Translations under genes and position numbers: made by a program
Notes under the pieces: model-generated
Told to the model about the DNA's origin: nothing
What the model saw: only the letters and a program-made list of their open reading frames with translations
The model's database searches: none
Shown here: positions 8,214 through 14,881 of the stretch, piece by piece
Numbering within the stretch: the stretch's first letter is position 1
How the letters are laid out: the number at the start of each line of letters is the position of its first letter
Origin: Planctomycetota bacterium
Lineage (GTDB): Bacteria; Planctomycetota; Planctomycetia; Pirellulales; Pirellulaceae
DNA length: 23,725 nt
Assembly (NCBI GenBank): GCA_026692885.1
Contig: JAPLNJ010000337.1
Location: forward strand, 1 to 23,725
Direction of reading: 5' to 3'

Positions 8214-8627
8214 TCATCTCCGTGCGCCGCCAACCGACGCCTTCGGTTTGTTGCAGGTGCTCTTGGGCGCACACTGTTTCTCGCACAGTTCGCTCGGGTC
8301 GCACTCGAGAATCCGCTCCAGCCGTTGGCGATCCTGTTCCACCAGTTCGTCCTCGGCCAGCGACTTTTCGACCCACGCGAGTGTTTGACGGACCAACGCC
8401 GGGGCGGTCGAGTTCGCCAGCCGAAAGTACATCCAACGTCCCTCTTTACGGCTGTCCACCAAGCGAGCCTGCTTCAGAATTGAGAGGTGCTTCGAGACCG
8501 TGGACGGGGCCAATTGCGCCAGTTCGACGATCTGGCAGGCGCACAATTCCTGGTCGCGCAGCGCCAACAGCATCCGCACACGGTTCTCGTCGGCCAGGGC
8601 CTTGGTAATCGCCATGAAATCACGCAT
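8214..8627 (-). CDS. arsR: ArsR/SmtB-family metal-responsive repressor, Cys-rich tail
   Basis: A 137-residue winged-helix repressor. It starts with ALADENRVRMLLAL and has the alpha-3 metal site E-L-C-A-C-Q (Cys29, Cys31), as in ArsR and CadC. The DNA-recognition helix is LAPSTVSKHLSILKQARLV and the wing is KEGRWMYFRL. The C-terminal 30 residues add four Cys (109, 115, 119, 125) in ECDPSELCEKQC-type spacing, which may add a metal-binding site. The ATG at 8627 has GGAG 6 bases upstream and fits the family start; the frame is open further upstream but without conserved residues. A sigma70-like promoter (8677-8705) lies just before it. It probably represses the divergent arms and perhaps the P-type ATPase. 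Whether As(III)/Sb(III) or Cd/Pb is the inducer cannot be told: E-L-C-x-C occurs in both subfamilies. Confidence 0.9.
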   Translation of the reverse strand: MRDFMAITKALADENRVRMLLALRDQELCACQIVELAQLAPSTVSKHLSILKQARLVDSRKEGRWMYFRLANSTAPALVRQTLAWVEKSLAEDELVEQDRQRLERILECDPSELCEKQCAPKSTCNKPKASVGGARR

Positions 8628-8676
8628 CGAGCACTCCGTTGCCGGGGGACTATGAAACAGCGCCGAGATGCAATCG

Positions 8677-8705
8677 TTTCTAGTGCCACGTTCGTCGGCT
8701 GTCAA
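8677..8705 (-). promoter_or_regulatory. Sigma70-like promoter for arsR
   Basis: On the minus strand a perfect -35 TTGACA (8705-8700), a 17-bp spacer and a -10 TAGAAA (8682-8677) lie about 50 bp before the repressor ATG. A GAAAC/GTTTC pair (8654-8658 and 8676-8680) overlaps the -10 edge and might belong to an operator, but it is short. Confidence 0.6.
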
Positions 8706-8739
8706 GGAACCACCGACGCAAAGTCCGTTTTCCGTCTGA

Positions 8740-9435
8740 TCAAGCAGCATACGCATCCTCTTCGTCCTGTTTGCCGGACAGAATTGCCCCATTGGCGAGC
8801 CGCAGAATCCGTTTTGCCCGCTGCGCTGCTCGTGGGTCGTGGGTGACCATCACGATGGTCCGGCCCTCGCGGTTCACGTCCTCGAAGAACGAGATTACGT
8901 GGTCGCTGGTCTCCGGATCCAGGTTGCCCGTCGGCTCGTCGGCCAAGATCACGGCTGGATCGTTGGCCAACATGCGGGCCAAGGCCACGCGTTGCTGTTG
9001 GCCCACGCTAAGCTCGCAGGGCTTGTGGTGGAGGCGATCGCCAAGACCGACCCGCTCCAGAAGTTGCTGGGCCTTCGCCTCCTGCGCTGTCTTGTCCACG
9101 CCGGCCAAGTACAGCGGGATCTGGACATTCTCCAACGCCGACAGATAGGTGACTAGATTGAACGTCTGGAACACGAAGCCGATCTTCTGCCGCCGCAGGG
9201 CGGCGCGTCCGTTGGCGTTCATGTCGTAGATCGACTGGTCTTCCAGGAGAACACGTCCCGAGGACGGCGAGAGCATTCCACCCAGCATCAGCAGCAGCGT
9301 ACTCTTGCCACTTCCGCTCGGTCCCACCAGGGCCACAAAATCGCCCCTGGGAATATGGACGTGGGCCCGGTCCAATGCGGTGACGAGTCCGCCACGGTGC
9401 TGATAGCTCTTGCTGACGTCTTCCATTCGCAACAT
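8740..9435 (-). CDS. ABC exporter ATPase, MacB/LolD type
   Basis: A 231-residue ABC ATPase. Walker A GPSGSGKST is at 38-46, the Q-loop lies in VFQTFNLV, the signature is LSVGQQQRVALARM, Walker B is VILADEPTGNLD, and the H-loop is VTHD. The DEPTGNLD form and overall length are typical of MacB/LolD/FtsE ATPases that drive FtsX-type permeases. It begins 3 bp after the permease stop codon, with GGAGG 8 bases before the ATG, so the two subunits are cotranslated. It should power the adjacent permease at the inner membrane. Confidence 0.93.
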   Translation of the reverse strand: MLRMEDVSKSYQHRGGLVTALDRAHVHIPRGDFVALVGPSGSGKSTLLLMLGGMLSPSSGRVLLEDQSIYDMNANGRAALRRQKIGFVFQTFNLVTYLSALENVQIPLYLAGVDKTAQEAKAQQLLERVGLGDRLHHKPCELSVGQQQRVALARMLANDPAVILADEPTGNLDPETSDHVISFFEDVNREGRTIVMVTHDPRAAQRAKRILRLANGAILSGKQDEEDAYAA

Positions 9436-9438
9436 GAC

Positions 9439-10653
9439 TTAGACCTCCTGGAAGGTAACGCACGGGTCGAGCTTGGCCGCTCGCCGGGCGGGGAAGTAGC
9501 TGGCCACCAGGGCGATCGCCACCGAGATGAGCACGGCATACAGGGCCAGCGTGGGCATCGGCAACACAACGACACCCGCCAATCGCGGACCGAGAATCAC
9601 GGCCAGTACTGTGCCAATCACGTAACCGGCGATACCGCCCGCCAAGCCCAGCAGCAGGGCCTTAAGCAGGAAGATCCGCAACACGAGCGACGAACTAGCT
9701 CCCAGGGCCATCAACGTGCCGATCTCGCGGCGCCGCTCGAAGACGTTGGCGTACATGTAATTGGCAATACTGGCGCCACCGACCGCCACGATGATGACCA
9801 GGAACATCAGCGACAGGTTGGACATCATCTTGTTGATGTGAATCTGAGCCTCGGCGATTTGCGTGATGGTCACCACCTTGGCGTCCGGCAACAGTTGGTT
9901 GATCTTCTGCACCAGACCTTTGGAGATCTCCTGGCAACAGCCGACGACCTCAATGGCGTTGATCACCGGCCCCTTGGCAGACAAGTCCTGCACGGTGTGC
10001 AGATGGGCGAAGATCCGCGAGTCGTCGATGGTGCCGGTCGCCGGCAGCACGGCGGTCACCGAGAACTTCTGGCCGAGTAACTCCAGGCTGTCGGATTCCT
10101 TGATCGCCATCGCCGACGCGACCTCGGCGCCCACCAGCACCTCGCGGTCTTCCAGATTGTCGATGACCCGTTTGCGGACCAGGCTTTTCTTGTCGACCGG
10201 TCCTCCGCCTGCCGTCACCGATGCCCCGCACCCGATCGGGCGCGAGAAGATCCCAGCGCCCTGCCAAGCCGCTTTGGCCTGGAACTCGCTCTTGGGGAGG
10301 ATGCCGGTCAGCGTGAAGGTCCGGCCTTGCAGTTCGACCGGCTGCGACAGCTTGGGGGAGAGGTTATCCAGCCCCTGCAGGTCGGACATGGCCAAGCGGG
10401 TCACATATTCCTCGGGGATCGTTTCGCCCAGCATGTCCGCGCTATAGTAGTCCTGCAGCGAAGCGGACTTGGGGAGCACGAGTACGTTGGCCCCCAGCGT
10501 GTCCATTTCGCGGGCCACCGCTTTTTCCGAAAAGTAGGTGATGTTCTTGATCGACACGATCACCGTGATGCCGAGCAGGATCGCCACGAAGCTGGTCAGC
10601 AACTGGCTCTTGCGCTCAAAGATTTCGCGCCACACGAGCGTGGTTAGGTTCAT
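9439..10653 (-). CDS. FtsX/MacB-type ABC permease
   Basis: A 404-residue permease with one N-terminal membrane helix (about residues 18-42, after WREIFERKSQLL), a large periplasmic MacB_PCD-like domain, and three C-terminal helices (the SLMFLVIIVAVGGASIANYMYANVFERRREIGTLMALG region and after). This is the mechanotransmission ABC topology of MacB, LolC/E and FtsX: it moves periplasmic cargo or transmits motion rather than importing small ligands. A perfect AGGAGG lies 7 bases before the ATG at 10653. No MacA or TolC partner is in the window. The genes upstream in the same direction encode Cys-tailed thioredoxin-fold proteins, which are the likely periplasmic partner or cargo. A REP-like repeat separates it from those genes. 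Confidence 0.9.
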   Translation of the reverse strand: MNLTTLVWREIFERKSQLLTSFVAILLGITVIVSIKNITYFSEKAVAREMDTLGANVLVLPKSASLQDYYSADMLGETIPEEYVTRLAMSDLQGLDNLSPKLSQPVELQGRTFTLTGILPKSEFQAKAAWQGAGIFSRPIGCGASVTAGGGPVDKKSLVRKRVIDNLEDREVLVGAEVASAMAIKESDSLELLGQKFSVTAVLPATGTIDDSRIFAHLHTVQDLSAKGPVINAIEVVGCCQEISKGLVQKINQLLPDAKVVTITQIAEAQIHINKMMSNLSLMFLVIIVAVGGASIANYMYANVFERRREIGTLMALGASSSLVLRIFLLKALLLGLAGGIAGYVIGTVLAVILGPRLAGVVVLPMPTLALYAVLISVAIALVASYFPARRAAKLDPCVTFQEV

Positions 10654-10690
10654 CGGTTTTCCTCCTGACGCGGCGTGAAGCCGCAACCTG

Positions 10691-10788
10691 GTAGGTCGGG
10701 CTTTCCAGCCTGACGCGAACGGAACGAAACCCTGGAAAGGCTGACCTAGAACATGCTTCCCGACGTCAGGCTGGAAAGCCTGACCTAC
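10691..10788. repeat. REP-like palindromic repeat, three arms
   Basis: The left arm at 10691-10715 (GTAGGTCGGGCTTTCCAGCC followed by TGACG) and the right arm at 10764-10788 are reverse complements with 24 of 25 bases matching. A third, partial copy of the right arm lies at 10732-10748 with 16 of 17 matching. It sits between the Cys-tailed protein gene and the permease gene, inside what otherwise looks like one operon. It can form a long hairpin in the transcript and so may change expression of the two halves. The structure resembles REP/MITE-type repeats. Confidence 0.9.
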
Positions 10789-10794
10789 GAAGGG

Positions 10795-11202
10795 TTACTT
10801 CTTCGGGCCGCAGCCACCGGGGCCGCACGTGCCGCCGGGACCGCACGCCGATTGGGCCGTCGCGAGCTTGGCGATGATCTCCTTCTTCGTGACCGCGCCG
10901 TCGAACTTCCCGACCACGGTGCCCGGAGGCGCCATGAGGAGAGTCACCGGGCCGGGAGTCCGGCTATCGACCTTCAGTTCTTTCAGGAAACTGGCTTCCG
11001 CGGCGGCGTCGGCATTGAGCGGCACGATTTCGGTGCTGGTCGCGTAGTTCGGGTCACTCTTGAAGTCGACCACGCCGCGCGGCAACACTGTTCGGGCCTG
11101 CGGTTGTACGTGTTGCACACATAGCAGCACCAACTTACGTTCCTGCAGCGACTTGAGGCACTGCGCGTAACCGGGACTGAAGAACATCCGTGTATTCATC
11201 AT
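10795..11202 (-). CDS. Short thioredoxin-fold paralogue with Cys-rich tail
   Basis: A 135-residue protein homologous to the C-terminal domain of the preceding gene. Shared features are LQxxKLVLLCVQ, the ASFLK(D/E)LK segment, APPG and GAVTK; both end in a Cys-Gly-Pro tail (here Cys120, Cys126, Cys131 in SACGPGGTCGPGGCGPKK). It has no CxxC redox motif at the thioredoxin position, only a single Cys (28) after the first strand. There is no signal peptide, so it may be cytoplasmic, or it may be an N-terminally truncated duplicate. The start ATG at 11202 overlaps the stop of the upstream gene (ATGA), which implies translational coupling. A second ATG follows at once (11199). Function is unknown; binding of a soft metal or metalloid by the tail is inferred. 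Confidence 0.8.
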   Translation of the reverse strand: MMNTRMFFSPGYAQCLKSLQERKLVLLCVQHVQPQARTVLPRGVVDFKSDPNYATSTEIVPLNADAAAEASFLKELKVDSRTPGPVTLLMAPPGTVVGKFDGAVTKKEIIAKLATAQSACGPGGTCGPGGCGPKK

Positions 11203-12062
11203 TTTGGGCCACAACCGCTAGGTCCGCACGATCCACCGGCGCAAGCGCTGCTGGCCTTCTGTAGTGCGTCGGCCAAGACGTCCTTGGTGACCGCTCCCTC
11301 GACCTGGATGACCGGCACGCCGGGCGGGGCGATCAGCACCGTGACGGCTTGCTCGGTCTTGGGATCGATTTTCAGGTCCTTGAGGAAGGAAGCCTCGGCC
11401 GAATCGGTCGGATCAAGCATCACGACCTTGGTGGAGCCCGTGTAACGGCTGTCCGCCTCGAAGTCGCGCACTCCCTGGAGGGCCTCTTCATTGGACTTGG
11501 TCTTGGCGTTTTGCACGCAGAGCAGCACCAGCTTGCTGTCCTGCAGCGTCTTCATGACTTGTTCGCTGCTGGGAGTACCGAAAGCATTGATCAGATCCTG
11601 TTCGCTGAACTTCGTGGGGAACCCGCCCATGATGGCACCGGACGGGGCGACCGCCAGAACCAGCGGCAGCGGCGCCCGTTTGAGTTGGAACTTCTCGACG
11701 ATGTCTCGTTCGTCAGGGTCGTCGACCTTGACGACCACCGCGTCGGCCCGGTCGGCGACGCCCGTCATCGCTTGGTCGAACACCTTGCGCATGGCGGTCG
11801 TCTGGTCGTTGTCCTCTTTCCAGCCGAAGACGAACAGGTATCGCTTGGCTTGCGCGGCCTTGTCGAGTGCTGTCATGCCGCCGCCCGTGCCATTGGCAGC
11901 GTCCGTGGCAGCCTTGGTCTTGAGGGCCGCAGGCGTAACCGCGTCTTTTTCCGCTATCGCCGCCGCCCCGCCCGAGCTGAGCACGCTCTTAGCCACCGCG
12001 ATCGAAATGCCGACCACGGCTACCAAGGAAACAATCGTCACAATCACGGTGGACTTCTTCAT
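11199..12062 (-). CDS. Exported tandem thioredoxin-fold protein with Cys-rich tail
   Basis: A 287-residue protein. Residues 5-25 form a signal peptide or membrane anchor after MKKS. An Ala-rich linker (30-65) is followed by two thioredoxin-like units, about 73-162 (KRYLFVFGWKEDNDQTTAM..., PLPLVLAVAPSGAIMGG) and about 168-270. Neither unit has a CxxC active site; Cys182 is the only core Cys. The protein ends in SSACAGGSCGPSGCGPK with Cys274, Cys279 and Cys284, a likely thiol metal site. It is the first gene of the minus-strand operon, with GGGAGA 7 bases before the ATG at 12062; an upstream in-frame start would spoil the signal peptide. A promoter with an operator-like repeat lies 46-92 bp upstream. 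I do not recognise a named family. Its place next to a MacB-type exporter and divergent to arsDA suggests periplasmic handling of a thiophilic metal or metalloid. Confidence 0.85.
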   Translation of the reverse strand: MKKSTVIVTIVSLVAVVGISIAVAKSVLSSGGAAAIAEKDAVTPAALKTKAATDAANGTGGGMTALDKAAQAKRYLFVFGWKEDNDQTTAMRKVFDQAMTGVADRADAVVVKVDDPDERDIVEKFQLKRAPLPLVLAVAPSGAIMGGFPTKFSEQDLINAFGTPSSEQVMKTLQDSKLVLLCVQNAKTKSNEEALQGVRDFEADSRYTGSTKVVMLDPTDSAEASFLKDLKIDPKTEQAVTVLIAPPGVPVIQVEGAVTKDVLADALQKASSACAGGSCGPSGCGPK

Positions 12063-12107
12063 GGCCAGATCTCCCTGGTGAGGACCAACAACAGACATTT
12101 CTTTTAT

Positions 12108-12154
12108 CGTTCGCCAAACAGCGAAATATTAACGAAACCCCGGACTCACGTCAA
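12108..12154 (-). promoter_or_regulatory. Promoter and operator of the thioredoxin-like/ABC operon
   Basis: On the minus strand: -35 TTGACG (12154-12149), 17-bp spacer, -10 TAATAT (12131-12126). Overlapping the end of the -10 is an imperfect inverted repeat, ATTTCGCTGTTTGGCGAACG (12127-12108), of the form ATTTCG-N8-CGAAnn. The same arrangement occurs at the divergent arsD promoter, so it is probably a repressor site, most likely for the ArsR-family protein encoded at 8214-8627. Confidence 0.65.
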
Positions 12155-12449
12155 GATCCACGTTTTGCCGTGGTCTGCCACCCCCGCGCCGGCCCGCCGC
12201 AAGAAACCGATTCACCGCGGGGCGGGTACGATCCATGTGGCCGCGTCTCTCCGACACACAAAACGCGGCTTGGGCAGAACGGGGCTACGAGTCGACGGCA
12301 GCTCATTTCTGTCCAGCTGCTTCACTCCCCCGCAGCAGCAATCGCATTTGACGTTGACGCCCGTCAGCACCCCTTTGATCAAGACGCTGGCAGACGAACA
12401 CGCTCTTGGCGATCAGGCCGATGGTCTCCGCGGGCGGCCTTCTCGGCCC
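12155..12449. other. Spacer between divergent promoters
   Basis: About 295 bp between the two operator-bearing promoters. It holds a 5-bp hairpin (CCACG 12158-12162 with CGTGG 12169-12173). On the minus strand there is a short coding-like stretch with a Cys cluster (VNVKCDCCCGG, around 12340), but no supported gene. It may be a relic of a third Cys-rich metal protein. Confidence 0.35.
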
Positions 12450-12498
12450 TTGACAACAAATCTTGACGGCCCTATGTTATTTCGATCGTTGACGAAAT
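12450..12498 (+). promoter_or_regulatory. Promoter and operator of arsDA
   Basis: Perfect -35 TTGACA (12450-12455), 17-bp spacer, -10 TATGTT (12473-12478). Directly after the -10 is a perfect 6+6 inverted repeat with an 8-bp centre, ATTTCGATCGTTGACGAAAT (12479-12498), which covers the expected transcription start. It matches the repeat at the divergent promoter at 14 of 20 positions when one site is reversed. arsD begins 39 bp later. Confidence 0.7.
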
Positions 12499-12537
12499 GA
12501 CAAACCAGCAAGGACTGCCTTATGTGGGAGCTGTGTC

Positions 12538-12909
12538 ATGCCCAAACTGCAAGTCTTTGATCGCGCTATGTGCTGCTCAACCGGCGTCTGCGGTCCTAAC
12601 GTGAACCCGGCGTTGCCCCAACTCGCCGCTGACCTCGAATGGATCAAGGAACTGGGCGTTGAAGTCGAGCGATTCAATTTGGCCCAGCAACCGGCTGCCT
12701 TCCGTGATCATCCCGCGATCCGCGAGACCCTGGCCCAGGAAGGTGTGGAATGTCTGCCCTTGTTCCGCGTCGATGACGTGACGGTCGGTAAAGGCATGTA
12801 CCCCACGCGCATGCAGCTGGCCGAATGGGTCGGATTGACAGCTCTGCCGTTGGCCCCGACAAGCTCCTGCTGTTGCCGGGGTGACGGGCAGGCGGGATCC
12901 TGCTGCTGA
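12538..12909 (+). CDS. arsD: Arsenite metallochaperone ArsD
   Basis: A 123-residue ArsD. It starts MPKLQVFDRAMCCSTGVCGP, placing the As(III)-binding Cys at 12, 13 and 18 exactly as in characterised ArsD proteins. The thioredoxin-like core has WIKELGVEVERFNLAQQP and the ECLPLFRVDD segment. The C-terminus carries extra Cys clusters (SSCCCRGDGQAGSCC). ArsD receives As(III) or Sb(III) from thiols and passes it to the ArsA ATPase. GGGAG lies 7 bases before the ATG. It is cotranscribed with arsA, which begins 52 bp downstream, from the operator-bearing promoter at 12450. Confidence 0.95.
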   Translation: MPKLQVFDRAMCCSTGVCGPNVNPALPQLAADLEWIKELGVEVERFNLAQQPAAFRDHPAIRETLAQEGVECLPLFRVDDVTVGKGMYPTRMQLAEWVGLTALPLAPTSSCCCRGDGQAGSCC

Positions 12910-12961
12910 AGCAGACATCGCCGGAGAGTGCGCGGCGTGTTCTGTGCAAGGGAAAGTTCGT

Positions 12962-14743
12962 ATGCAATTCTTGGATGAAGCTGCGCGTAACCTGTTCTTT
13001 ACCGGAAAGGGGGGCGTGGGGAAGACCTCGCTGGCCTGTGCCACGGCGGTGTTGCTGGCGGATCGCGGGAAGCGGGTACTGCTCGTCAGCACCGATCCAG
13101 CGTCGAATCTGGATGAGGTGCTGAGCGTCTCTCTGGACAACCGACCCACGCCCGTCTCCGAAGTTCCCGGCCTCTGGGCCCTAAATGTCGATCCGGAAGC
13201 GGCGGCGCGCGAATATCGGGAACGCTTGGTTGGTTCTTACCGGGGAGTGCTGCCGGAGGCGGCTATCACGAGCATGGAAGAGCAGCTTTCCGGTTCCTGC
13301 ACCATGGAGATCGCGGCCTTCGACGAGTTCTCGCGGCTCCTGGGTGATCCGAGCACGACGTCCGACTTCGACCACGTCCTGTTTGATACGGCTCCCACCG
13401 GGCACACGCTACGATTGTTGTCGCTGCCCTCGGCCTGGCACGGCTTCATCGAGACCAACACCACGGGCAGCTCGTGCCTGGGGCCGCTGGCGGGCCTCCA
13501 GGCTCAGCAGGAACTGTACCGGGCGACCGTGGCTGTGCTGTCGGATGGGACCTTGACCATGTTGATTCTTGTCAGTCGGCCCGATTCATCGTCGTTGGCC
13601 GAAGCGGCCCGTTGCAGCGGAGAACTGGCGGCCTTGGGGATCGACAATCAGCACCTGGTCGTCAACGGAATCTTTCGTGCCACTACGGCCGACGATCCGG
13701 TCGCCCAGGCGATGGAACGCCGGTGCCAGGACGCATTGTCGGCCGTGCCTTCGAGGCTTGCGGGGTTTCCTCGCACGGAGCTGCATCTGGCCCCACACAA
13801 CCTGCTTGGCGTGACCGCGCTTAGGCGGTTTCTTCAAGATCGGCAACCGCCCGTTGGTGGCGTGTCGGACACCGCCTGCATCCCGGCGACTGCTCTTCCC
13901 GCGCCGCTTGTACAACTGGTGGACGAAATCACCGATGCCAGACGCGGAGTCGTCCTGACGATGGGCAAAGGCGGCGTCGGCAAGACCACTGTGGCCGCCG
14001 CCATCGCCGTTGAACTTGCCCGACGGGGACATCCTGTTCACCTGACGACCACCGACCCGGCAGCACACGTCCAAGACGCCGTAGGCCAAGGGTTTTCTGG
14101 TCCGCGGGTCAGCCGCATCGACCCGTCGGCGGAAACCGAGGCGTATCGCGCGGAGATCCTGGCGACGGCGGGAGGCAACCTCGATACCCAGGGCCGGGCT
14201 CTGTTGGAAGAAGATCTGCGTTCGCCATGCACGGAGGAGGTCGCCGTGTTCCGGGCCTTTGCCGAGGCCGTCGAGGGGGGCCAGGATGGATTTGTTGTGC
14301 TCGACACGGCTCCCACCGGACACACGATTCTGCTACTGGACGCGGCCCTGGCCTATCACCGGGAACTATCGCGACAGGCGAACGCGATGCCCACGGCGGT
14401 CCACAAGTTGCTCCCTCGGCTTCGCGATCCCGAGTTCACGCGTGTGCTGATCGTTACGCTTCCCGAAGCGACGCCGGTCCACGAGGCAGCCAAGCTACAA
14501 CAGGACCTCGTGCGTGCCCACGTCCGGCCCTTCGCGTGGATCATCAACCAGAGCCTCTCGCCGCTGGCGGTGCATGATCCGGTTCTTGTGGCCCGCAGGC
14601 ACCACGAGGCGCAGTACATTAACGAGGTCGTCGAAGAGCTGGCGACGCGTGTGGCAATCATTGCCTGGCAGCTCGAAGCCCCCGTAGGAGCAGAGCGATT
14701 GCAGGCTGCGTTGCATGGCGTGCCAGCCGTTCACGCATCTTGA
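12962..14743 (+). CDS. arsA: Arsenite-stimulated ATPase ArsA (two-domain)
   Basis: A 593-residue full-length ArsA with two homologous ATPase halves. P-loops GKGGVGKT are at 15-22 and 335-342. Each half has a DTAPTGHT switch (142-149 and 448-455). The metalloid-site cysteines are all present: Cys113 (SGSCTMEIAAF), Cys172 (SSCLGPLAGL) and Cys423 (SPCTEEVAVF), the positions known from the E. coli plasmid protein (113, 172, 422). It should be a functional soluble ATPase that accepts As(III)/Sb(III) from ArsD. In classical systems it energises the ArsB efflux channel; no arsB or acr3 is in this window. The ATG at 12962 is chosen because MQFL...LFFTGKGGVGKT matches the family start; an AAGGGA site lies upstream. 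Confidence 0.96.
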   Translation: MQFLDEAARNLFFTGKGGVGKTSLACATAVLLADRGKRVLLVSTDPASNLDEVLSVSLDNRPTPVSEVPGLWALNVDPEAAAREYRERLVGSYRGVLPEAAITSMEEQLSGSCTMEIAAFDEFSRLLGDPSTTSDFDHVLFDTAPTGHTLRLLSLPSAWHGFIETNTTGSSCLGPLAGLQAQQELYRATVAVLSDGTLTMLILVSRPDSSSLAEAARCSGELAALGIDNQHLVVNGIFRATTADDPVAQAMERRCQDALSAVPSRLAGFPRTELHLAPHNLLGVTALRRFLQDRQPPVGGVSDTACIPATALPAPLVQLVDEITDARRGVVLTMGKGGVGKTTVAAAIAVELARRGHPVHLTTTDPAAHVQDAVGQGFSGPRVSRIDPSAETEAYRAEILATAGGNLDTQGRALLEEDLRSPCTEEVAVFRAFAEAVEGGQDGFVVLDTAPTGHTILLLDAALAYHRELSRQANAMPTAVHKLLPRLRDPEFTRVLIVTLPEATPVHEAAKLQQDLVRAHVRPFAWIINQSLSPLAVHDPVLVARRHHEAQYINEVVEELATRVAIIAWQLEAPVGAERLQAALHGVPAVHAS

Positions 14744-14881
14744 TCCAAGTCTCGACGGCATCGGTACGGTGAGTGACGATTTTGAAAGCCCAATCTTTAG
14801 GTATTCGAAACGGCAGGCGGGGTGTTGCCTAGCCGGCAGTCCGTGAAGACAAGGACGTTAGGTTCGCTTTGGGAGAGCATC

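Noticed and set aside
9355..10080. Plus-strand frame opposite the ABC permease
   Set aside because: The translation is Gln/His/Arg-rich and unlike any protein family; the minus strand encodes an evident FtsX-type permease.
11349..12500. Long plus-strand open frame (383 codons) opposite the thioredoxin-like gene
   Set aside because: It is antisense to a gene with a signal peptide, ribosome site, promoter and a recognisable paralogue; its own translation is His/Arg-rich and has no family features.
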